Positions 1 through 5,144 are shown, counted from the first letter of the stretch. The stretch is DNA of 5,206 nucleotides from Cyanobacteria bacterium UBA8803 (GCA_003505715.1 DNXU01000378.1:1-5206); one strand, 5' to 3'. The notes: generated from the letters alone by a model not told the origin. Numbers and translations are program-made.

Positions 1-35
1 AGGGATGAGGGATGAGGGGTGAGGGGTGGGGGGTG
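1..35. repeat. Heptamer tandem repeat (AGGGATG/AGGGGTG)
   Basis: Five consecutive 7-base units are visible: AGGGATG twice, AGGGGTG twice, and a G-rich variant GGGGGTG. A shorter version of the same repeat follows the small gene at 339-357, so the gene is bracketed by this low-complexity sequence. Such short G-rich intergenic tandem repeats are common in filamentous cyanobacteria. No function is assigned. The array may extend beyond the left edge of the window. Confidence 0.85.
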
Positions 36-66
36 AATTCGGAATTTAAATTAAATGAATATTTGG

Positions 67-74
67 GCGATCGC
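67..74. repeat. HIP1 octamer GCGATCGC
   Basis: Perfect copy of the highly iterated palindrome of cyanobacterial genomes. It supports the taxonomic assignment. It lies 50 bases upstream of the Nif11-like start codon; no regulatory role is claimed. Confidence 0.85.
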
Positions 75-110
75 TTATTAACTTTGCTATGGTAGCAGTA
101 TTTACGCGAT

Positions 111-115
111 GGGAG
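111..115 (+). promoter_or_regulatory. Ribosome binding site deciding the Nif11-like start
   Basis: GGGAG lies 9 bases before the ATG at 125, a normal Shine-Dalgarno spacing. It lies only 3 bases before the in-frame ATG at 119 and inside the reading frame if the ATG at 89 is used. This favours 125 as the start. Confidence 0.6.
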
Positions 116-124
116 TTAATGCTA

Positions 125-334
125 ATGGCGAAAGAGCATGTTGCTAAGCTTTTCCGAGATGCTAAAGCCGATCCTTCATTAAAAGAGACGCTCAGCTCTG
201 CCCCTAATATAGAAACTTTTATCGAAATGGCTAAAGAGAAAGGCTATGATTTTACTGTTGATGAATGGAAAGAGATGACAGGTTTTTCAGTAGAAGAGCT
301 GAAGGGGAAATTATCTGAAATTCCTGGAATTTAA
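125..334 (+). CDS. Nif11-like small protein (nitrogen-fixation/NHLP leader family)
   Basis: Encodes 69 residues starting MAKEHVAKLFRDAKADPSLK. The pattern is that of the Nif11 domain (Pfam PF07862): an amphipathic N-terminal helix, the D-P-S-L-K-E-T-L step, a central I-E-T-F-I-E-M-A-K-E-K-G-Y-D-F-T stretch, and a second helix with V-E-E-L. The open frame reaches back to an ATG at 89, but GGGAG at 111-115 fits the ATG at 125 and family proteins commonly begin with this MAKE-like sequence. Related domains serve as leader peptides of ribosomally made natural products (NHLP precursors). Here the protein ends in LSEIPGI, without a Gly-Gly cleavage site or a Cys/Ser/Thr-rich core. No maturase or transporter is in the window. 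It is therefore either an orphan leader or a stand-alone Nif11 protein of unknown role. The family call is firm; the function is not. Confidence 0.82.
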   Translation: MAKEHVAKLFRDAKADPSLKETLSSAPNIETFIEMAKEKGYDFTVDEWKEMTGFSVEELKGKLSEIPGI

Positions 335-574
335 TTTAAGGATGAGGGATGAGGGTGAGATTGAAGGTAGACCCTTTTTATCATGAAAAACTGTAGGGGT
401 GACCCGCTGTTATTGATTAGGTGGATGTGAAGAGAATTTATTGGGTTGCCCTGGATGATGTTGAGATTCTTGGTAGGCTGAATTACTGGAATGGGTGAGT
501 CAATTCAGGTTATTGTATTTATCTTTAATATCTTCACAGCGACTCGCCCGTACATTTTGGAACTTGGAACTGTT
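335..574. other. Gene-free interval with an imperfect inverted repeat
   Basis: No credible coding frame is seen in these 240 bases. After the heptamer patch there is a G/C-rich patch (GTAGGGGTGACCCG, 396-409). An imperfect inverted repeat follows: GGGTGAGTC at 493-501 and GACTCGCCC at 541-549, one mismatch in nine, 39 bases apart. This arm layout suggests a degenerate MITE-like or other interspersed repeat, but I cannot name a family. A short direct repeat, GGAACTTGGAAC, lies at 559-570. Confidence 0.45.
339..357. repeat. Second heptamer repeat patch, 3' of the Nif11-like gene
   Basis: AGGATG, AGGGATG and AGGGTG follow the stop codon after 4 bases. This is the same repeat family as 1-35. The gene plus its two repeat flanks form a compact unit, which could be a product of recombination between repeats or slippage at both sides. 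Confidence 0.75.
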
Positions 575-799
575 TTAAGCACCAACTTCTTTAATTAAGT
601 TTTCTAAATAGGTTTGGGCTTCGTCGGGTGACATGAGCAGGGCTTTTCCCTGACGTAGAATTTCATACTGACCGCTGCGATAACCGTGACCTGCAATTAA
701 TCCCAAGCTGATGGCTTGATTGCCCAGTTGGTTCAGCTTGTTGAAGCTGATAGATTCCAGTTCTTGATTGAGACGGTGTTTGAACCATTCCTCATCCAT
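575..799 (-). CDS. Hypothetical 74-residue protein
   Basis: Not recognised. The product is small, soluble and mostly helical in appearance: a charged N-terminus (MDEEWFKHRLNQELESISF), a central G-L-I-A-G-H-G-Y-R-S-G-Q-Y-E-I-L-R-Q-G-K segment, and a C-terminal S-P-D-E-A-Q-T-Y-L-E-N-L-I-K-E helix. No signal peptide, membrane segment, cysteine or catalytic motif is visible. The start is supported by a strong Shine-Dalgarno sequence (GAGGAGG, complement of 810-816) 10 bases upstream, so I regard the gene as real and translated. It lies on the same strand as the 299-residue FGE-domain gene but 260 bases away across a repeat-rich gap, so co-transcription is doubtful. Confidence 0.7.
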   Translation of the reverse strand: MDEEWFKHRLNQELESISFNKLNQLGNQAISLGLIAGHGYRSGQYEILRQGKALLMSPDEAQTYLENLIKEVGA

Positions 800-809
800 A
801 CTACATTTT

Positions 810-816
810 CCTCCTC
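810..816 (-). promoter_or_regulatory. Strong Shine-Dalgarno site of the 74-residue gene
   Basis: The minus strand reads GAGGAGG ten bases before the ATG at 799. It is the best ribosome binding site in the window. The two large FGE-domain genes have no comparable site. Confidence 0.7.
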
Positions 817-910
817 TATCCGATCGGCATCGGAAGGTGTTGATTTTGAAGTTTTAATGAAAGGCAATTTTGGCAATCAAAATAATAGATAATCAATACT
901 CTTCATATTA

Positions 911-948
911 ACGCAAAGGACGCAAAGGTTAACGCAAAGGGTGCAAAG
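911..948. repeat. ACGCAAAGG short repeat array
   Basis: Three exact ACGCAAAGG units (911-919, 920-928, 932-940) are followed by a degenerate GTGCAAAG (941-948). Units are adjacent or separated by 3 bases, so this is not a CRISPR. The motif is a familiar intergenic repeat of filamentous cyanobacteria. Confidence 0.8.
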
Positions 949-963
949 CTTTGATAGCTGTAG

Positions 964-990
964 GGTGCGTTACACTGGAGCTAACGCACC
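964..990. repeat. Inverted repeat GGTGCGTTA/TAACGCACC
   Basis: Perfect 9-bp arms (964-972 and 982-990) enclose a 9-base loop. There is no T-run on either side, so it is not a canonical intrinsic terminator. A related GTGCGTTAGG occurs at 2138-2147 just right of the MITE-like element, which suggests a dispersed repeat family. Confidence 0.75.
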
Positions 991-1059
991 ATTGCTTCTG
1001 TAGATGGTGTGTAGCTGCTCAAAATTCGTAAAAAGGGCAAGAGGGCAAAAGAGAAAGGG

Positions 1060-1959
1060 CTACGGAAGAATCCTGGCAGCCGCACGCACAACCCGCAGCC
1101 CGATGACGATGTTCCTGTAGTCGGGATAGCTGCGGTCACGATACGCACAACGGCAGCTATACGGGTAGAAGTTCCAACAACCGCCGCGTATTATTTTTGT
1201 AGTGTTTTTATCACTTGATAGCCAAGCACTGCCATCTGTAGGTGCGTTTTCATAATTTTGGTGATAGTCGTCTTCACACCACTCATAGACATTGCCGTGC
1301 ATATCATAGAGTCCGAAAGGATTAGCAACATTAAAATATCCGACTGGTGTGGTTTCTCCTCGATATTCCCCTTTCGGGCTGTCCCCATAGGTGTAGTTGC
1401 CGTTATAGTTAACGTAGTCAGTGGTAATAATATTGCCAAAATGAAAAGGAGTGGTAGTTCCAGCACGACAGGCATATTCCCACTCTGCTTCGGTAGGGAG
1501 ACGATACTCTTTTTTAGTCCTTTGACTCAGCCTCGCACAGAATTCTTTGGCATCATACCAAGAGACTTGTTCAACGGGTCTATCCCACCGACTGAAAACT
1601 CGTGGCGCAGTATCTTCTGGCTTTCCCTTAAAGGAGGAGGGGCGGGGAATTGATAAGGGTTGGGGAGGATCGTTTTTAAATTGAGATGGATCTGGTTGTA
1701 ACTCACGCTCTACAGGTTCCCATCTTGCTACAACACGCCACTGAGCCTGGGTAATGGGGTAGCGTCCCATAAAAAATGACGGAACGGTGACTAGACGTTG
1801 CGGGCCTTCATTTGCCCTTCGTTCTGGCTCATTTTCGGGTGAACCCATTAGGAAAGTACCACCAGGAACCCACGTCATCTCTAGCCCGATGCCTTCGTCT
1901 AGGAATTCAGTGTAATACTGAACTTGTCCTTGCTCCTTGCGGATAACTAGTTTAACCAT
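1060..1959 (-). CDS. Stand-alone FGE/SUMF1-domain protein, probable DGR variable (target) protein
   Basis: Encodes 299 residues that are almost entirely one formylglycine-generating-enzyme-type domain with a C-type-lectin-like fold (about 25-296). Hallmarks are W-V-P-G-G-T-F-L-M-G-S (30-40), Y-P-I-T-Q-A-Q-W (67-74), R-L-P-T-E-A-E-W-E-Y-A-C-R-A-G (153-167), G-L-Y-D-M-H-G-N-V-Y-E-W-C (216-228), R-G-G-C-W (258-262) and I-G-L-R-V-V (286-291). The first ~25 residues match the linker before the same domain in the 898-residue neighbour, so this is a copy of that C-terminal module without the vWA part. True FGE uses a C-x4-C pair near this position. Here the spacing is C261-x7-C269, so sulfatase-activating catalysis is unlikely and a binding role more likely. 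The C-terminus carries the variable region VR1. The ATG at 1959 has no strong Shine-Dalgarno; it is chosen because homology to the linker begins there. Confidence 0.88.
   Translation of the reverse strand: MVKLVIRKEQGQVQYYTEFLDEGIGLEMTWVPGGTFLMGSPENEPERRANEGPQRLVTVPSFFMGRYPITQAQWRVVARWEPVERELQPDPSQFKNDPPQPLSIPRPSSFKGKPEDTAPRVFSRWDRPVEQVSWYDAKEFCARLSQRTKKEYRLPTEAEWEYACRAGTTTPFHFGNIITTDYVNYNGNYTYGDSPKGEYRGETTPVGYFNVANPFGLYDMHGNVYEWCEDDYHQNYENAPTDGSAWLSSDKNTTKIIRGGCWNFYPYSCRCAYRDRSYPDYRNIVIGLRVVRAAARILP
1064..1190 (-). repeat. DGR variable region VR1 of the 299-residue protein
   Basis: Aligns without gaps to 2370-2496. Perfect identity runs over 41 bases at the coding 3' end (1064-1104) and 17 bases at the other end (1174-1190). 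Between them (1105-1173) lie 17 substitutions. The affected residues are N263, F264, Y265, Y267, S268, D275, S277, Y278, Y281, I284 and V285. Every one of these codons ends in C or T, as expected from mutated AAY template codons. The GC-rich identical block at the coding 3' end matches where the initiation-of-mutagenic-homing sequence sits in known DGRs. The exact VR limits need the template repeat, which is not in the window. Confidence 0.88.
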
Positions 1960-2227
1960 CTTTGTTGGAAGGCAATAGGGAATAGTAAAGAAGAAGAACT
2001 TTCCCGCCAGGGGTTCAAACCCCTGGCTAATAGCTAAAGTCCACTTAAAGTGGACTGAAATTCATATTGACTAAGCATTTAGTCCTCTTCAGAGGACTTG
2101 AGCTGTTAGCCAGGGGTTTGAACCCCTGGCGGGATGAGTGCGTTAGGTTGAAAGCTAATAAACTTTGCCCTATAGCAAGATTCAAAAAATTTGCTTTTAA
2201 CCCAATGAATCTGCAAGCAATAGATTT
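1960..2227. other. Non-coding interval between the 299-residue gene and the avd remnant
   Basis: Holds low-complexity sequence upstream of the 299-residue gene (1970-2000), the 133-bp MITE-like element (2002-2134) and about 90 bases of AT-rich sequence (2135-2227) that I cannot assign. An open frame continues from the avd remnant through the MITE-like element to 2045, but its residues after the first 20 do not resemble Avd. No reverse transcriptase motif (YxDD box) and no adenine-rich copy of the VRs is present. Confidence 0.6.
2002..2134. mobile_element. MITE-like nested-palindrome element
   Basis: Terminal arms 2002-2030 and 2106-2134 are a perfect 29-bp inverted repeat, extending to 34 bp with one mismatch. 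Each arm is itself a hairpin (GCCAGGGGTT and AACCCCTGGC with a 2-base spacer, at 2006-2027 and 2109-2130). Inside are two more palindromes: AGTCCACTT/AAGTGGACT (2038-2056) and AGTCCTCT/AGAGGACT (2081-2098). It has no coding capacity, so if mobile it is non-autonomous. Elements of this general build recur between genes of filamentous cyanobacteria. No clear target-site duplication is visible. It lies on the 3' side of the truncated avd gene. Confidence 0.78.
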
Positions 2228-2287
2228 AATAGGAATGTACCATTTAATTAGGTCATAAGTTTTTTGAATAATGGGTAGTTCGGCCAT
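2228..2287 (-). pseudogene. avd: Remnant of avd, DGR accessory variability determinant (N-terminal 20 codons)
   Basis: The minus strand from the ATG at 2287 reads MAELPIIQKTYDLIKWYIPI. This closely resembles the N-terminus of cyanobacterial Avd proteins, the four-helix-bundle partner of DGR reverse transcriptases, which usually continue with an N-R-x-P-R-x-H-K-F-x-L-G-D-R segment and run to about 110-130 residues. Here the resemblance stops after residue 20 and the open frame continues with unrelated residues into the MITE-like element (stop near 2045). The gene is therefore truncated. It begins 78 bases behind the 898-residue gene on the same strand, the normal place for avd after a DGR target. 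No Shine-Dalgarno is evident. The family match is from memory of the family pattern. Confidence 0.72.
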
Positions 2288-2365
2288 AAGTTATAATGTA
2301 GTATAATTGTATTATAAAAAATAAAAAAAAATAAAAAAATTTAAAAAGGGCAAAAGGGCAAAGGG
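2288..2365. other. AT-rich spacer between VR2 gene and avd remnant
   Basis: Nearly pure A/T from about 2288 to 2345. On the minus strand it gives a T-rich run after the stop codon of the 898-residue gene. No GC-rich stem precedes the T-run, so it is not a clear intrinsic terminator. A TTTGCCC-type low-complexity stretch directly behind the stop (2346-2365) is also found behind VR1 (about 1031-1059). Confidence 0.5.
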
Positions 2366-5062
2366 CTATGGAAGAATCCTGGCAGCCGCACGCACAACCC
2401 GCAGCCCGATATCGTCGTTCCTGATGTCGGGATTGTTGCGGCCACGATACGCACAACGGCAGTAAGCCGGGTTGCGGTGCCAACAACCGCCGCGTAGTAT
2501 TTTTTTAGTATATTCGTCACTTATTAGCCAAGCACTACCATCTGTTGGAGCATTTTCATAACTATCATGATAATCATCTTCACACCACTCATATACATTG
2601 CCATGCATATCATATAGCCCGAAGGCATTTGGATAAAAACTACCCACTGGTGTTGTTTCTCTTCTATACTCTCCTTCAGGTTCCTCTGCGTAAGTAGAAC
2701 TAGCATCGTAGTTTGCCAACTTATCGATCAACGTCTCGCCAAAGTGGAAAGGTGGATAAGATTCCTCCCTTTCCTCGTCAGTAAGGGGGAGATCTGAAGT
2801 GAGGTTAGAAGTCACTGCTCTACAGGCGTACTCCCACTCTGCCTCTGTCGGAAGGCGATATTCTTGTCCAGTAAGTTTCGAGAGCCTCTGGCAAAACTCT
2901 ACGGCATCGTACCAAGATACTTGTTCTACAGGTCTATCCCATCGGGTAGGCGATTTCTCCCCAAACTCTTGTTGACCCCCAAACTCTTGTTGAAAAGAAG
3001 CATCTGAAGTCTGCTGTAGTAAGAAAGATGTAGGGGGATCTTCTTTAAAATAAGCTGGCTCTGGGTCAAGGTCACGCTCTACCTTCAGATGAGTCATATT
3101 TGCCACAACCTGCCATTGCCCTTGAGTTATAGGATATTTCCCCATCAAAAAGGGTGACACTGTGACTTGATGGCGCGGTCTTTCCCGCCTAAAATAATCC
3201 AAATCATATTTTTTACACAGTCTCTCTATCTCCTCATCCTCCGTCCCCATCCAAAATGTGCCGCCAGGGATGTAAACCATATCGAGGGTAATGCCATTAC
3301 CTAAGTCTTCAGTCAGGTATTGAGCGGTTTTGTTTTCAGTTTTGATGATTTCACCTTGGCGGTTGACTGTTACAGTCTGAAAATTAAATTGACTCAGACT
3401 TTCAACAACAATATCAGCCGTATCGATGAATACAACCTCAAAATTATAAGTATCAAGGGTCAGTACTTCTGACTCTCCACCCACAACAGCACCATCTCCC
3501 TCGGCAGCAAACTCATACCCCAACTGCTGCAAAATTTCCTGAGTCACCTCGGCAAAAGGCTTGATCGTGGACGCCACAGCTTCATCTTCTATCTGGGTTG
3601 GATCTCGCAACCAGGCGACAAACTCTCGCAGGGTTTTGCCCAGTTTCTTAGCTAAATCACGAGATACCCGATCCAAGACTTGCTCGCTATCGGGAACTGG
3701 CACTGACTTGAGTAATTCTGCACGAACTCCTGCGATAAACTCATACTGCACCTGTTCTGGATCGGTTGCTGGGGTAATCTCTCCCACAGGTTTGAGCAAT
3801 CCTCCTAAAAATACTTCTGCCACTTGAATTTGTTGCGATCGCTCTAACATCGAGTCTTGAATTAATCGCACCACTGGCATAGTAATCATGGGTGCTGCTG
3901 CTAACAGTCCCGCTAACCTTTGAGCTAGGGGCGAGGCGTTCCAGGTAAAATCAGACACTCGCTCTTGAGCCGTTGGAGTCTCAGCAGATTCTACCCCTAT
4001 CGATGCGGCTAATAAATCCTGGCGCAACACATAACCTGTGGTTTGTGCCTCCCCCTGTCCCCCTAACATTAGACTCCAGCCTTGTGCGCGTTCGGGTTCC
4101 AGGGTAATGACAGGTAAGTTAATCCCTTGAGCAAGATTGCGTAGTTGAGCCAGACGATTCACTTCAACTCTAAGATGAGGATTGAGAATGCTCAATCCCG
4201 AACTCCGGAATTGGGCAGGAGTCCCGACTCGCAGAGCAGTACGCGACCACATCCAAGCTGGTAGCATTTGTAGAATTACTACCGGGTTGCTGGCTGTCCA
4301 CTCCCCTAAAATCGACAGCATTTGAGCCTCCCGCCAGAGATCGTCAGTAACATCACTCACCACCATAATCAAGCGGCGGTTTTGGGGATCTATTAACTCT
4401 TTGGCAGAAGAGGAGCGAGTTTGAGAACGCAAATAAATCTGGTTGGCTGCATTGCGCCCCATCCTCCACACCCGCACATCCCGAAACAGGCCGTAGTGCT
4501 TTAAAATTTGCTGTAGTTCTTTAACTGCGTGCCGCCAGAGGATCATAGATTCACTCTCATCAATGACCAAGGCTAACTCTAACCAAGTTTCTACAGAGGG
4601 TTGTAACTGGGGCATCCACAAGTCTGTCTGCACGATCCAATCTACTGTAGCTGGCTCATCTATTACCTGTGCTGTCAAGGATGCCACTTTTTTCAACAAG
4701 GGTTTAAGGGCGCGAATAAAGTCTAGAGGTTCCCGCACCGAACGAGCATCGGGTACTGATAGAGGTAGATAACCTGCCTGAGTGGTGTCGGAAGTGCTGC
4801 TTGGAGTTGCGGCGTATATCTCAACCTGCGGCGGTTGCCTTTGTAGAGAGGTTAGCTCTATGAGGGTTGAATCTGTCTCAATCTGTTGATCGCTCTTTAG
4901 CTCAATAGGAGGTTGAGGGGACTCCTGATTAGATGGAGTATTTCGCGAGGAAACAGTATTGACTCGTTTGTGACGTTCTAGAGTCAGCCAAAGTAGATCC
5001 GCGACTTCTGTGGCGGTAAACTCCAACTCTGAACCAAGAATCGCGATCAACTTATCTATCAT
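2366..5062 (-). CDS. vWA-like/FGE-domain fusion protein, probable DGR variable (target) protein
   Basis: Encodes 898 residues. Residues 1-35 form a short helical unit (F-T-A-T-E-V-A-D-L-L-W-L) resembling the start of proteins named SAV_2336 N-terminal-domain-related. A low-complexity linker runs to about 105. Residues ~115-330 look like a von Willebrand A-type domain: V-I-D-E-S-E-S-M (D168, S170, S172) is a DxSxS MIDAS motif and V-V-S-D-V-T-D-D (234-241) fits the distal metal-site strand. Residues ~375-515 are helical, with A-E-V-F-L-G-G-L-L (415-423) and F-I-A-G-V-R-A-E-L-L (442-451). A linker leads into an FGE/C-type-lectin-fold domain (~592-895): Y-I-P-G-G-T-F-W-M-G, R-L-P-T-E-A-E-W-E-Y-A-C-R-A, G-L-Y-D-M-H-G-N-V-Y-E-W-C. 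VR2 forms the C-terminus. No signal peptide or membrane segment is seen, so it is probably cytoplasmic. Such fusions are thought to be regulatory or conflict-system components; the role is inferred. The ATG at 5062 lacks a clear Shine-Dalgarno. Confidence 0.87.
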   Translation of the reverse strand: MIDKLIAILGSELEFTATEVADLLWLTLERHKRVNTVSSRNTPSNQESPQPPIELKSDQQIETDSTLIELTSLQRQPPQVEIYAATPSSTSDTTQAGYLPLSVPDARSVREPLDFIRALKPLLKKVASLTAQVIDEPATVDWIVQTDLWMPQLQPSVETWLELALVIDESESMILWRHAVKELQQILKHYGLFRDVRVWRMGRNAANQIYLRSQTRSSSAKELIDPQNRRLIMVVSDVTDDLWREAQMLSILGEWTASNPVVILQMLPAWMWSRTALRVGTPAQFRSSGLSILNPHLRVEVNRLAQLRNLAQGINLPVITLEPERAQGWSLMLGGQGEAQTTGYVLRQDLLAASIGVESAETPTAQERVSDFTWNASPLAQRLAGLLAAAPMITMPVVRLIQDSMLERSQQIQVAEVFLGGLLKPVGEITPATDPEQVQYEFIAGVRAELLKSVPVPDSEQVLDRVSRDLAKKLGKTLREFVAWLRDPTQIEDEAVASTIKPFAEVTQEILQQLGYEFAAEGDGAVVGGESEVLTLDTYNFEVVFIDTADIVVESLSQFNFQTVTVNRQGEIIKTENKTAQYLTEDLGNGITLDMVYIPGGTFWMGTEDEEIERLCKKYDLDYFRRERPRHQVTVSPFLMGKYPITQGQWQVVANMTHLKVERDLDPEPAYFKEDPPTSFLLQQTSDASFQQEFGGQQEFGEKSPTRWDRPVEQVSWYDAVEFCQRLSKLTGQEYRLPTEAEWEYACRAVTSNLTSDLPLTDEEREESYPPFHFGETLIDKLANYDASSTYAEEPEGEYRRETTPVGSFYPNAFGLYDMHGNVYEWCEDDYHDSYENAPTDGSAWLISDEYTKKILRGGCWHRNPAYCRCAYRGRNNPDIRNDDIGLRVVRAAARILP
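2370..2496 (-). repeat. DGR variable region VR2 of the 898-residue protein
   Basis: Partner of 1064-1190. Variable residues are H862, R863, N864, A866, Y867, G874, N876, N877, I880, D883 and D884. Unchanged framework residues between the two copies include W861, P865, C868, R869, C870, A871, Y872, R873, R875, P878, D879, R881, N882 and I885-G886. The 41-base block 2370-2410 is identical to VR1. All variable codons end in C or T. Placement at the extreme C-terminus of an FGE/C-type-lectin-fold domain is the usual placement of DGR variable regions. Confidence 0.88.
2959..2993 (-). repeat. In-frame 18-bp tandem duplication in the FGE domain of the 898-residue protein
   Basis: A 17-base sequence at 2959-2975 recurs exactly at 2977-2993, giving the peptide Q-Q-E-F-G-G-Q-Q-E-F-G at residues 691-701. 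It lies in a loop that has no counterpart of similar sequence in the 299-residue paralogue, consistent with slippage expansion in a tolerant surface loop. Confidence 0.8.
3835..3842. repeat. HIP1 octamer GCGATCGC inside the 898-residue gene
   Basis: Perfect copy within coding sequence, covering residues around Glu407-Arg408. It supports a cyanobacterial source. Confidence 0.8.
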
Positions 5063-5144
5063 AGAAACTATATAGCATTTTTATTTGATATATAAACTTA
5101 TGATGTCCGGCAAATCACCCCTAATACAACCTGTCGCAGTCGCA

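Noticed and set aside
911..948. ACGCAAAGG units as a possible CRISPR array
   Set aside because: Units are 9 bases with spacers of 0-3 bases. CRISPR needs repeats of about 23-40 bases with spacers of similar length.
964..990. The 9-bp-arm hairpin as an intrinsic terminator for the 299-residue gene
   Set aside because: No T-run follows the stem in either direction and the motif looks like a dispersed repeat.
1258..1653. A 131-codon plus-strand open frame opposite the 299-residue gene
   Set aside because: It lies wholly antisense to a well-supported FGE domain, has no ribosome binding site and resembles no family; it is a shadow frame.
1060..1959. Active formylglycine-generating (sulfatase-maturing) enzyme
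   Set aside because: The C-x4-C catalytic pair is not present, the corresponding region is hypervariable between the two paralogues, and no sulfatase gene is nearby.
2045..2227. Continuation of the avd open frame to a stop near 2045
   Set aside because: After the first 20 residues the translation no longer resembles Avd and runs into the MITE-like element, so these residues are not counted as part of the gene.
2067..2258. A 63-codon plus-strand open frame between the two FGE-domain genes
   Set aside because: It consists mostly of MITE-like repeat and antisense avd remnant; no ribosome binding site or family likeness.
1960..2365. A template repeat in the gap behind VR2
   Set aside because: No stretch here on either strand contains the framework blocks of the VRs (for example the GC-rich end block of 2370-2410), so the template is not in this window.
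4563..4772. A 69-codon plus-strand open frame opposite the vWA region
   Set aside because: Antisense to conserved coding sequence, low-complexity Ser/Arg-rich product and no start signals; shadow frame. The same holds for the plus-strand frame at 3561-3827.
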